Positions 24,170 through 32,251 of a stretch of 64,000 nucleotides of DNA are shown here, piece by piece. Each line of letters begins with the position of its first letter. The first letter of the stretch is position 1. Location of the stretch: assembly GCA_023245865.1 (NCBI GenBank), contig JAHFJN010000001.1:612722-676721 (forward strand). The letters run 5' to 3'. Below the pieces are notes generated by a model. That model was given only the letters and a program-made list of their open reading frames with translations. It made no database searches and was not told the DNA's origin. Both the position numbers and the translations under genes were made by a program. This DNA is from Candidatus Peribacteria bacterium. Lineage in GTDB: Bacteria; Patescibacteriota; Gracilibacteria; Peribacterales; Peribacteraceae.

Positions 24170-25130
24170 GTTTCATCGATGTTCCTTTGATGCCGCGGGC
24201 AAGGAGTGCCTTGTGCATGCCGCCAATCATATCGCTGATCTCCCATACTCCTTCGTTTGTGCACCAGAGTTGAATTTCCTCGCAGATTTTTCTAAACACA
24301 TCGATGCCGCGTGTGCCGACCGCCGTGCCGATCCCTACCAAGCTAGCTCCTGCGAGCATCAGTTCGAGCGCGTCTTCCCCCGTGTAAATACCACCCGTGC
24401 CGATGATCGGCACCTTTCCACCGGTCGCTTCAAAGATCTCCGCAATGCAGCGAACTGCGATGGGCTTCAGGGCCGGACCCGAGAGCCCTCCTTTGTGAGC
24501 AGCTAAGATCGGCATGCGGCTGCGAAGATCAATCGCCATGCCGGGGCCCGCGGTATTGATCGCAGTGATGCCATCGGCACCGGCGTCCACGCAAGCTTTT
24601 GCGATCTCGCCGATATTCGGGACATTGGGCGTGAGTTTCGCAAAACAAGGAATCGGTCCGATCTCTTTACGTACGGCCTTCAGAATCGTTCCGGCCTCGT
24701 TCCCGTCCTCTGCAAATAATTTTCCGCGCAGCTTCAAAAATGTCGGCGTCGAGAGATTCACTTCGATAAAGTCCGGCTTGAGCGTGGCCACCACCGCTGC
24801 GATCGAGGCGAATTCTTTCGGGGAAAGTCCGATGATATTGGCGATCAGCGGAATCGGCTGATCCTTCATAAAATCCCCGATCTCCTCTTTCGCTTTTTCG
24901 GGGCCTGCGTCCGGAACGCCGACGGCGTTCAATGTCCAGTGTTCGGTTGCGATGATCGTCGGATTGCGGTTCCCTTGGTGCTCCACAGGCCACAGCGATT
25001 TTGTGGTGATCGCCCCCGCGCCGTTTTCTGCGCAATATCGCCAACTGCTCGCCGTGATCCCCATGATACCGGAGGCGAGAACGGTGGGGTTACTGAACGG
25101 TACCCCGAGGATCGTTTGCTGCAGGTTCAT
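24159..25130 (-). CDS. pyrD: Dihydroorotate dehydrogenase, class 1B-like, with altered catalytic loop
   Basis: 323 residues from the ATG at 25130 (MNLQQTILGVPFSNPTVLASGIMG); the 438-residue track ORF has an unrelated N-terminal extension. FMN-binding motifs AINTAGPGMAIDLRSRMP, GGLSGPALKPIAVRCI, IIGTGGIYTGEDALELMLAGA match PyrD. The loop that carries the catalytic base is VNLSTPTF (Thr at about 128), where class 1 enzymes have SCPN and class 2 SSPN. The neighbouring PyrK argues for the 1B type. The change is either a true variant base (Thr) or a different pyrimidine substrate. The reaction expected is dihydroorotate to orotate. Confidence 0.88.
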   Translation of the reverse strand: MNLQQTILGVPFSNPTVLASGIMGITASSWRYCAENGAGAITTKSLWPVEHQGNRNPTIIATEHWTLNAVGVPDAGPEKAKEEIGDFMKDQPIPLIANIIGLSPKEFASIAAVVATLKPDFIEVNLSTPTFLKLRGKLFAEDGNEAGTILKAVRKEIGPIPCFAKLTPNVPNIGEIAKACVDAGADGITAINTAGPGMAIDLRSRMPILAAHKGGLSGPALKPIAVRCIAEIFEATGGKVPIIGTGGIYTGEDALELMLAGASLVGIGTAVGTRGIDVFRKICEEIQLWCTNEGVWEISDMIGGMHKALLARGIKGTSMKHAP

Positions 25131-25141
25131 CGAAAGATAGC

Positions 25142-25996
25142 TTACACGCTCCGTGCTTTCGGAAACAACGTATCTCTCCTCACCCACACTGCAACGAAGA
25201 GAATGAGACCGAAGAGGAGGAGACGAAGAGAACCTATGAATTCGGAAGGAATAGGAAGGAACCGCATTCCTTCGCGAAGCAGCGTCAGAAGAATGAGAGA
25301 GCAGAGCACTCCCGGAACACTCCCCGGTTTGCCCGCCACAACGACCATGACGAAGAAAATGAAGACGGGAAAATTCAAATCGGAAGGATGCACCAAGAAC
25401 ACATACTGGCAATAGATCACATTTGTGATGAGTGCACCGAGCCCCCCGATGAGAAACGCAATGACCGTCACCCACCTCCGATCAATGCCAAGCGAACCGG
25501 CGTACCAGAGCTGCTCTGCCAGGGCATCGAGGCTCCTGCCAAACGATCCACGATGGAGGACGAAGAGAAACAGGATCCATAGTAAAGCGATGATAAACGT
25601 GAAGAGGGCAAACGACTGGGTGGTCTGCAGAAAGAAAAATCGTGGAATGTCCGGGAGTCCGCGTGTCCCGCGAGTGAGCGAGATCCAATTGATGACGACT
25701 GCAAGCAGCGACAGATGTATGGCGATCGCCATGACGCCGAACGCATCGGGTTCCAGTCGCAGCGCCAACCATGCGAACAAGAGTGAAATAATCATGGTGA
25801 GAACAAAACCGATCGCGATGGCGGAAGGATACGAAAAACCGTGCATCAGCGGAACAAATACACCGTACGTGGCGACCGTGGACACTCCTATCGGGCCAAA
25901 GTGGAAGATCTTTCCCTTTCCAAAGATCAGGTTGAACCCGAGAATATTCGGAATCGACATGCAGATCATCGCGACGATGTGCCAGAAAAATTGCAT
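25142..25996 (-). CDS. livM: Branched-chain amino acid-type ABC transporter permease (LivM)
   Basis: About 284 residues from the ATG at 25996 (MQFFWHIVAMICMSIPNILGFNLIFGKGKIFHFGPIG). The early GKGKIFHFGPIGVSTVATYG corresponds to the LivM-family start (usually LGLxxGxAGxxSLGxAxFxGxGAY). About eight membrane helices. RGSFGRSLDALAEQLWYAGSLGIDRRWVTVIAF is the EAA-type ATPase contact loop (usually SPxGRALxAIRENExAAExxGIN). It is one base after livH. Confidence 0.82.
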   Translation of the reverse strand: MQFFWHIVAMICMSIPNILGFNLIFGKGKIFHFGPIGVSTVATYGVFVPLMHGFSYPSAIAIGFVLTMIISLLFAWLALRLEPDAFGVMAIAIHLSLLAVVINWISLTRGTRGLPDIPRFFFLQTTQSFALFTFIIALLWILFLFVLHRGSFGRSLDALAEQLWYAGSLGIDRRWVTVIAFLIGGLGALITNVIYCQYVFLVHPSDLNFPVFIFFVMVVVAGKPGSVPGVLCSLILLTLLREGMRFLPIPSEFIGSLRLLLFGLILFVAVWVRRDTLFPKARSV

Positions 25997-25997
25997 A

Positions 25998-26876
25998 TCA
26001 GGCGAGGCGCTGAGAAGTGGCAAAAAGTCCCTGCGGTTTCCACAGGAGAAACACAATGATGAAGAGAAGCGCTACCGTACTCTGGTACCCCGCAGACACA
26101 TAGAAAGTCCCGAACCAATGCACGCCGACGAGCAATTGCTCAAGGATCGCAATGAGGTACGCACAGAGAACCGCTCCCCAGATATTCCCTTTTCCGCCCG
26201 CGATGATCGCCGCGTAGGCTTTGATCGTCAGCGGAAACGCAATCGTTGTCGAGAGTGTTTGATCGATACCCAGAAAAATCCCACCGGCGGCCGCAAAGAC
26301 ACCGCTCATGATGAACACAATACGGTGCAGGAGAGGTGCAGGGACCCCCAGACTCATGGCAGCAAGGGGATTTTGAACGACCGCACGGAGTTTTCTGCCA
26401 AACGGCGTGGAGTGAAACAAACATGCGAACCCGCAGAGGAGGAGCAACGTGCACATGATCAACGTGAGTTGCGTGAACGTCGCCTGCATGCCGACAATGC
26501 TGATCATCCCCCCACCCGTGGTCGGGATCGAACGCGGACGTTCGCTCCAGAGCAGCAAGATCGCGGCATCGAGAATCATACTGAGAGCGATCGTGGTCAC
26601 GAGCGGCAGAAAGCGGTGATGCTTGTAAAACGGATTCACGAAAAGCTCAAAACTTGCCCAGGAGAGTGCCGCACCCATCAGGAGTCCAAGAACAATACTG
26701 GCGCTGAGCGGGAGCCCCAGCGGCACATGAAACCACCACGTCGCGTACCCTCCGACGAGTACCATCTGCCCGAGTGCGAGGTTGAAGACTCCGAGTACCC
26801 CATACACGAGCGCGAGCCCGCCCGCGATCAGTGCCGCAAGCGAGCCCGCAATGAGACCGTTCATGAGCAGTTGCAT
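25998..26876 (-). CDS. livH: Branched-chain amino acid-type ABC transporter permease (LivH)
   Basis: 292 residues: MQLLMNGLIAGSLAALIAGGLALVYGVLGVFNLALGQMVLVGGYATWW fits LivH (usually NGLxxGsxyALxAlGltLiyGvlgviNfAHG). TPFGRKLRAVVQNPLAAMSLGVPAPLLHRIVFIMSG is the cytosolic coupling loop; GKGNIWGAVLCAYLIAILEQLL is the late conserved region (GGxGSixGAxxGg). It lies between the binding protein and LivM genes. Confidence 0.88.
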   Translation of the reverse strand: MQLLMNGLIAGSLAALIAGGLALVYGVLGVFNLALGQMVLVGGYATWWFHVPLGLPLSASIVLGLLMGAALSWASFELFVNPFYKHHRFLPLVTTIALSMILDAAILLLWSERPRSIPTTGGGMISIVGMQATFTQLTLIMCTLLLLCGFACLFHSTPFGRKLRAVVQNPLAAMSLGVPAPLLHRIVFIMSGVFAAAGGIFLGIDQTLSTTIAFPLTIKAYAAIIAGGKGNIWGAVLCAYLIAILEQLLVGVHWFGTFYVSAGYQSTVALLFIIVFLLWKPQGLFATSQRLA

Positions 26877-26880
26877 GACA

Positions 26881-27990
26881 TTACGGTAGCGTAATGTTGC
26901 CGACTGTTATAATTTTGCCACCGGTGAACTTTTTCGAGACGTAGGAGATACCCACTGGGTCGCCGGCCTTATCGAAATGGAACGTTCCGACGATGCCCGT
27001 ATATGGCTGCATGCCATAAAGGTAATCACGAACCGCAGGTCCGTCTGTTCCTGCGGCCTTGAACGCCTGCGCAAACACATTCATGGCATCGAACGCATAC
27101 GCCACCCAAGAAATACTCGACTTCGGTTCACCGTACTTCGCCTTCACATCGGTTTCAAATTTCGTTCCCTCGCCCGCCGTCGGCACATTGATGAGTGTCA
27201 CTCCTTCGGCTGCATCGCCCGCGACCTGCACGACAACGGCGGAATCCATCGTATCTGCCCCTGTGATCCTCTGCGTAAACCCTTGCTGTCGGAACTGCTG
27301 CACCATCACGGCATCCACGGCGTCCGAATTGGCATTGGGTACAAAGACATCAAACTGCGCAGACTTCATGCGGGTCAGAAGCGAGCGGAAATCCTTCGTG
27401 CCCGGCTCAACGTTTTCATCGAACACAACGGAACCGGCAGGGAGATCTTTCTTGAGCGAGACTTTGAGTGCCTGCGCGTAATCGGTGTTCTCGCTCATGA
27501 GGGCGACCTTCGCCAACTTGTTGTCTGCAAAATATTTCGCCATCGCTTTCGTCTTTCCCGCATCACTCGGATAGTCGCGGAAGACGAAGTCTCCTGCTTT
27601 ACTGACATCGGGGCTGCTGCTTCCCGGTGAGATCATGGGCACCTTGCCTGCCTCGGCAATCGGAGCGGCTGCGAGGGTTTCGCCGCTGCAGAGACCTCCG
27701 ATGATGGCAACGACCTTGTCGACGTTCACGAGTTTCTGGGCGGCGTTCGCTGCATCCGCGCCGGAGCACTTGCCATCTTCCGCAATAAGTTCGAGTTGTT
27801 TGCCATTGATACCTCCTGCAGCATTGATGCGATCAATCGCGAGGCGCGTGCCACTCAGCATATCAGCACCGATCGCAGCGGCGTCTCCCGTGAGAGGACC
27901 GATGAGACCGATCTTGATCGTAGTGCCGCTTGGCTGACAGGCAGCGAGCGCGAGCATCGCGAGCGATGGAAGAAGAGCGAGACGCTTCAT
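26881..27990 (-). CDS. livK: Periplasmic-type amino acid-binding lipoprotein (LivK/LivJ family)
   Basis: About 369 residues from the ATG at 27990; MKRLALLPSLAMLALAACQPSG is a lipoprotein signal with LAAC lipobox. IKIGLIGPLTGDAAAIGADMLSGTRLAIDRINAAGGINGKQLELIAEDGKCSG is the standard LivK opening. KVVAIIGGLCSGETLAAAPIAEAGKVPMISPGSSSP and GDFVFRDYPSD are typical. It would hold a branched-chain amino acid, amide or related ligand for the LivHMG transporter. Confidence 0.93.
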   Translation of the reverse strand: MKRLALLPSLAMLALAACQPSGTTIKIGLIGPLTGDAAAIGADMLSGTRLAIDRINAAGGINGKQLELIAEDGKCSGADAANAAQKLVNVDKVVAIIGGLCSGETLAAAPIAEAGKVPMISPGSSSPDVSKAGDFVFRDYPSDAGKTKAMAKYFADNKLAKVALMSENTDYAQALKVSLKKDLPAGSVVFDENVEPGTKDFRSLLTRMKSAQFDVFVPNANSDAVDAVMVQQFRQQGFTQRITGADTMDSAVVVQVAGDAAEGVTLINVPTAGEGTKFETDVKAKYGEPKSSISWVAYAFDAMNVFAQAFKAAGTDGPAVRDYLYGMQPYTGIVGTFHFDKAGDPVGISYVSKKFTGGKIITVGNITLP

Positions 27991-28019
27991 AGAAAGGATG
28001 GGAAGAGGATTGGGGTTCA

Positions 28020-28751
28020 CTATACCAATTCTGCACCGAAATACAATTCCTGCAACTCTTTACTTTTCTTCACCTCCTGCGGCTTGCCGGTAAGAACCAC
28101 CCTGCCCACATCCATCACGATCACGCGATCGCAGATGCGGCTGATGAACGGCAAATCGTGTTCGATGATCACGACGGTTTTTCCTTCTATTTTGAGCTGA
28201 CGAATCAGGTCCGCCACCTGCTCCGTCATCTTCGGACTCACACCCGCTGTCGGCTCATCGAGGAGGAAAAAAGTTTTCCCGCTCTTGAGGGTGCGTGCGA
28301 TCTCAAGCAGCCGCATTTGCCCTCCGCTTAAGCTCCCCGCCTTCTTCTTCGCATGACTCAGTAACCCCACCATATCGAGGGTACCATGTACGACATCTTT
28401 GAGGTTTCCTAAATTTTTGCGATCTTGCTTCGGGAGTGCTTCGAGTGCGACGAGCACATTCTCCTCGAGCGTCATCTCGCGGAAGATCCCGAAGTTCTGA
28501 AAGACGCGGCCGATCCCAAGCTTCGCGCGCTTGCTCGGCGACACATTCGTGATGTCCTGCCCGCGGTAATGAACACTCCCGCTTGTTGGCTTTAGAAAAC
28601 CCGAGAGCACATTGAAGAGCGTGGTTTTCCCCGAACCATTGGGGCCTATGAGCCCGACGATTTCCCCCTCGTCCACGCTCAAGGAAACTCCATGTAAGAT
28701 GGAATGATCTTGAATGGTCAATGACAAATGAGAAACGGATAAGAGACTCAT
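28020..28751 (-). CDS. livG: ABC transporter ATPase (LivG family)
   Basis: 243 residues. Walker A GLIGPNGSGKTTLFNVLSG, signature SLSGGQMRLLEIARTL, Walker B FFLLDEPTAGVSP and the switch His in VIIEHDLPFI are intact. IGRVFQNFGIFREMTLEENVLVA is the LivG Q-loop style. The usual second ATPase, LivF, is absent from the cluster, so a LivG homodimer or a distant livF gene is needed. It heads the order livG-livK-livH-livM, followed by pyrD. Confidence 0.9.
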   Translation of the reverse strand: MSLLSVSHLSLTIQDHSILHGVSLSVDEGEIVGLIGPNGSGKTTLFNVLSGFLKPTSGSVHYRGQDITNVSPSKRAKLGIGRVFQNFGIFREMTLEENVLVALEALPKQDRKNLGNLKDVVHGTLDMVGLLSHAKKKAGSLSGGQMRLLEIARTLKSGKTFFLLDEPTAGVSPKMTEQVADLIRQLKIEGKTVVIIEHDLPFISRICDRVIVMDVGRVVLTGKPQEVKKSKELQELYFGAELV

Positions 28752-28768
28752 AAATAAAGAGTAGCAGA

Positions 28769-30433
28769 CTATCTCTTCACTACTTCTTTCAAAAACGCCG
28801 CAAATAGTGGATGTGGTCGGTGCGGGCGACTCAGGAACTCGGGATGAAATTGCGAGCCCACCATGAACGGATGATCCTTCACTTCGACAATTTCGGCGAG
28901 GCCGGTCTCCGGCCAGATCCCGGAAAAGAGAAGGCCGTTCTTCTCAAGTTCTTGTTTGAAATCATTATTGAATTCGTAGCGGTGGCGGTGGCGTTCTGAA
29001 ACTGTTGTCTCCCCGTATGCCTTCGCCGCTTTGCTGCCAGGGACTAGTTTGCACGTGTACGCGCCGAGGCGGAGCGTCCCCCCCTTCTCCTTATCTTTGT
29101 GCTGACCGGGGAGGAAGTGGACGACATACTTGTCGCGCGTCAGTGCCCCCGCTTCGTCAAATTCTTCGCTGGTGAGCTCACTGTCTTTGAACACCGACCG
29201 CGCAAACTCGATCGTCATGATCTGGGCGCCGAGGCAGAGGCCAAGGTACGGGATCTTTTTGGTGCGAGCATAGTTGGCTGCGGCGATTTTCCCTTCGATC
29301 CCGCGTGTCCCGAATCCTCCGGGTACTAAAATTCCATCGGCCTTCTTGAGTAAGTCCCACGCCTCCGAATCTTTCCTTTGAAGCTTTTCGCTGTCCACCC
29401 ACAAAATCTCCGCCTTCGCGCCGTTGAAGACCGCCGCGCTCTTGATCGCTTCGATCACGCTCAAGTATGCATCTTCGAGGTGGGTGTATTTCCCGACAAG
29501 TGCGATCGTCACTTCTTTCGTCGCGGCCTCATGGCGACGCATCCCCTCCTCCCACTCGTGCATGTTCGGACGCAGGTTCCCGAGATCCAATGCTTTGCCG
29601 ATAATCTGTGCGATGCGGTACTGCTGGAGGTGGAGCGGCACGTCGTAGATGCTCGGCATGGTAGGGGCCGGGATCACAGCCTCGCGCGGCACGCCGCAGA
29701 AGGTACTGATTTTATCGAGCAGGTCATCGGGGATCTTATAGTCCGCGCGGGTGAGGATCATGTCGGGCTGGAGTCCGATTCTTCGAAGTTCACGGACGGA
29801 GAGCTGCGTCGGCTTCGTCTTGAGTTCTTTGCTGCCTTTCAAGTACGGCAACAAGGTGAGGTGCACATGGAAGAGTCGATTGGCTCCGAGTTCACTGCGC
29901 ATCTGACGAACTGCCTCCAAAAACGGCTCTCCTTCGATATCCCCGACCGTGCCTCCGACTTCCACCATCATGATGTCCGTGCCACTCGCTTTGGCCGCGC
30001 CCGTGATCGTTTTTTTGATGGCATCGGTAATGTGAGGAACCACTTGGATGGTCCCCCCGAGGAAATCACCTTTGCGCTCGCGCGCGAGCACGTCGGTGTA
30101 GATCCGCCCCGTTGTCACGGTACTCAATTTACTCATCGGCTCGTCGATGAAGCGTTCGTAATGTCCGAGATCCAAGTCCGTTTCCGCACCGTCATCGGTG
30201 ACAAACACTTCGCCGTGCTGAAACGGCGACATCGTACCGGGATCCACATTCAAATAGGGATCCAGTTTCTGGACAAAGACCTTGAGTCCGCACGCTTTTA
30301 AAATCGCGCCGATCGATGCGGCTGCGATCCCCTTGCCGAGACTGCTGCACACACCTCCTGTAACAATGATGTATTTCGCTTGCCGGCCGTAGCTCTTCTT
30401 TGAGCGAAGGCCGGGCGTCTCAATTGAAACCAT
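28769..30433 (-). CDS. pyrG: CTP synthase
   Basis: 554 residues, normal length. Synthetase domain: KYIIVTGGVCSSLGKGIAAASIGAIL (P-loop), KLDPYLNVDPGTMSPFQHGEVFVTDDGAETDLDLGHYERF. Glutaminase domain: ILVPGGFGTRGIEGKI, YLGLCLGAQIMTIEFARSV (nucleophile Cys) and SQFHPEFLSRP (His-Glu). It aminates UTP to CTP with glutamine. CTP is also a substrate of RfbF in this window. An extra 15-20 basic residues precede the usual start, so initiation could be internal. Confidence 0.97.
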   Translation of the reverse strand: MVSIETPGLRSKKSYGRQAKYIIVTGGVCSSLGKGIAAASIGAILKACGLKVFVQKLDPYLNVDPGTMSPFQHGEVFVTDDGAETDLDLGHYERFIDEPMSKLSTVTTGRIYTDVLARERKGDFLGGTIQVVPHITDAIKKTITGAAKASGTDIMMVEVGGTVGDIEGEPFLEAVRQMRSELGANRLFHVHLTLLPYLKGSKELKTKPTQLSVRELRRIGLQPDMILTRADYKIPDDLLDKISTFCGVPREAVIPAPTMPSIYDVPLHLQQYRIAQIIGKALDLGNLRPNMHEWEEGMRRHEAATKEVTIALVGKYTHLEDAYLSVIEAIKSAAVFNGAKAEILWVDSEKLQRKDSEAWDLLKKADGILVPGGFGTRGIEGKIAAANYARTKKIPYLGLCLGAQIMTIEFARSVFKDSELTSEEFDEAGALTRDKYVVHFLPGQHKDKEKGGTLRLGAYTCKLVPGSKAAKAYGETTVSERHRHRYEFNNDFKQELEKNGLLFSGIWPETGLAEIVEVKDHPFMVGSQFHPEFLSRPHRPHPLFAAFLKEVVKR

Positions 30434-30522
30434 AGGAGAAACTGGGCAAGTTCAGGGGAGGAGCCCGCCTCTATACTACGAAAAGCGGAGAAAGAAGCAA
30501 GCAAAATGAAATTCAGCATCAT

Positions 30523-31395
30523 TTATTCAGCTTCTTCGGCATTTTGCGCCGCCCGATAGAACCGGGCTCGGACAAACCGTCCATGCAAAGGTTCCGGGGT
30601 ACCGTTCACATTCACAATTTCGATCTGGCGGTTCGCCTCGGGACGATCCGCATCGAGCAAACGAGAATTACCATGCATAATCGTCGTGCTCGTTTCATCA
30701 TTGATGACAGTTTCCCGATCGAGCATCGCATGATGTTTGAGATGTCCGACATTGATTTTCCCGACGAGAAATCCTCCAGGATCAAGATGTGAGGGTAATC
30801 CCTTTCTCTCTCTGCGGAATGCCCCCAGTAGTTTTCTGCCTGATGCGCGCGTCTCAAAGATAGCTCGCAATTGTGCAACAGTCATATGAGGAATCTCGTA
30901 ATGCATGTCCTCCAGAGGATACAAAATGCTTTGGATGGGTTTGGATTCGATATCCGGTAAAAATTCCTCCACCGGTTGATCGGACCGAATCGCTGAATCT
31001 TTTGGTGTGAGAATGGCACGCACAATCGGTGTGTACTTCCCATCCGCCAATTGCCTCAATGCCCGCAGCAGTCTTCCATTCGTACGATCTGAAAGATCTG
31101 TCACGAGGGTATCGATGACGAGCCCGTTTGCATCGAATCCGATTTCGGTCGTCTCTTGTTCGAAACCCTCCAAGCCACTCTGCGCAGCAAAACTGCGGAT
31201 ACTGAATTGAATGGAACCCGGGACGGAACCGCTCTGAATCTTCTCGGCAAGCAATTGCTCCTGCCACCGCAGCGGCACTTTCACTTGAATCATCCGGGCA
31301 TCGCTCTTATAGATTGAATGTGTATCCGGTATATCGCTCATCCCCGTTAGCACACCATCGCTCGTGACCAATGCTTCGGAGGGAGAAAGTTCCAT
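30523..31395 (-). CDS. Hypothetical protein downstream of the TrpF-like gene
   Basis: 290 residues, soluble. Segments such as MIQVKVPLRWQEQLLAEKIQSG and TTEIGFDANGLVIDTLVTDLSDRTNGRLLRALRQLADGKYTP look folded, but I recognise no family. It starts 5 bases after the TrpF-like gene and is probably cotranscribed with it, so it may belong to the same pathway as the divergent GTP cyclohydrolase II-like gene. Confidence 0.6.
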   Translation of the reverse strand: MELSPSEALVTSDGVLTGMSDIPDTHSIYKSDARMIQVKVPLRWQEQLLAEKIQSGSVPGSIQFSIRSFAAQSGLEGFEQETTEIGFDANGLVIDTLVTDLSDRTNGRLLRALRQLADGKYTPIVRAILTPKDSAIRSDQPVEEFLPDIESKPIQSILYPLEDMHYEIPHMTVAQLRAIFETRASGRKLLGAFRRERKGLPSHLDPGGFLVGKINVGHLKHHAMLDRETVINDETSTTIMHGNSRLLDADRPEANRQIEIVNVNGTPEPLHGRFVRARFYRAAQNAEEAE

Positions 31396-31400
31396 AATAA

Positions 31401-32213
31401 TCAGATAGTACGCCCCGTGCGGGCGGTACGAAATCCGGCCATCACGCCCTGCACGTATCCTTGCACATGGGGCAACGACAACTGATCGTTCATTTCTGAA
31501 CGCAGTCCCTTCTCCGCATCAACGGAGAAAAAGGGATGTGAAAGATTGCGAACTAAGGTACATACACGCTGCGCGGCATTTTGCCGATTGAATCCCCCCG
31601 CAAAACCAACGATCACATCGGACCCGAACGTGCGCTTGAGCGCGACGTGTATTTTGATCGCTTCGTCGATGACGATATCTTTCCCTTGTCCGCAGGACGG
31701 ATCGATCAGCACATGCTGGAACGCACCGCGATGCTGATCGATTTCATCGAGAACGGCAACGACACCTTGCTTCATGAGTGTCGGCCGCACTTGGTAAATC
31801 AGCTGCATTTCAGGATATGCTTCGAGAATGCGCTCGATCTCCTTTTTGGAAGGAGTTCCATTGATCTGTGCGGTGCGGCAAAGATGATCGCGATACAGAT
31901 CATGAAAGATGTTGATGAGATGCGTCGCAAACTCATGCTCGCCATTTGTCTCATAGTGCACGACGGGCAAGGCTCTTGTGCCGGTTTTCTCTGCAAGCTT
32001 CACGAGCGACGGGAGGTCTTTGACATGTCTGGGGTTCGTGGATGAGCCTCCGGTTACCAATTCTTTACTCGCAAGGAAACCGACCATACCCGTGCGATAC
32101 GCACTGTTATGAAGTCCGTGTTGCTCAAACACTTGGAGCAACGGCTCCAGCTCTTCCTGTTTCGTAACGCCCGTGACGCCGACGTAGGGTTTTGTTGGAG
32201 AGATGCTTGACAT
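31401..32213 (-). CDS. TIM-barrel protein resembling phosphoribosylanthranilate isomerase (TrpF-like)
   Basis: About 270 residues from MSSISPTKP. TrpF-style elements occur in order: PYVGVTGVTKQEEL (for KICGxTR), CRTAQINGTPSK (for QLHG), HVLIDPSCGQGKDI (for LLDSxxxGGTG), VIVGFAGGFNRQNAAQRV (for LAGGLxPxNV) and FFSVDAEKGLRSE (for GVDVSSGVE). The catalytic Cys of TrpF is replaced (VTGVT). No other trp genes are here. Its divergent partner is a URC1-type GTP cyclohydrolase II, so it may isomerise a phosphoribosyl-amine in nucleobase metabolism instead. The family link is by motif only. Confidence 0.6.
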   Translation of the reverse strand: MSSISPTKPYVGVTGVTKQEELEPLLQVFEQHGLHNSAYRTGMVGFLASKELVTGGSSTNPRHVKDLPSLVKLAEKTGTRALPVVHYETNGEHEFATHLINIFHDLYRDHLCRTAQINGTPSKKEIERILEAYPEMQLIYQVRPTLMKQGVVAVLDEIDQHRGAFQHVLIDPSCGQGKDIVIDEAIKIHVALKRTFGSDVIVGFAGGFNRQNAAQRVCTLVRNLSHPFFSVDAEKGLRSEMNDQLSLPHVQGYVQGVMAGFRTARTGRTI

Positions 32214-32251
32214 AAATACAATATACACTGTAAATTACCATTTGCAACCAT

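Noticed and set aside
25131-25475. N-terminal extension of pyrD in the ORF track
   Set aside because: The conserved PyrD start is at 25130; the extension overlaps livM and has no homologous pattern.
25425-26894. 489-residue plus-strand ORF opposite livM/livH
   Set aside because: Arg/Glu/Thr-rich composition without domains; it is the antisense shadow of two well-supported permease genes.
29378-30301. 307-residue plus-strand ORF opposite pyrG
   Set aside because: Antisense of the conserved CTP synthase synthetase domain; His/Arg-rich and without motifs.
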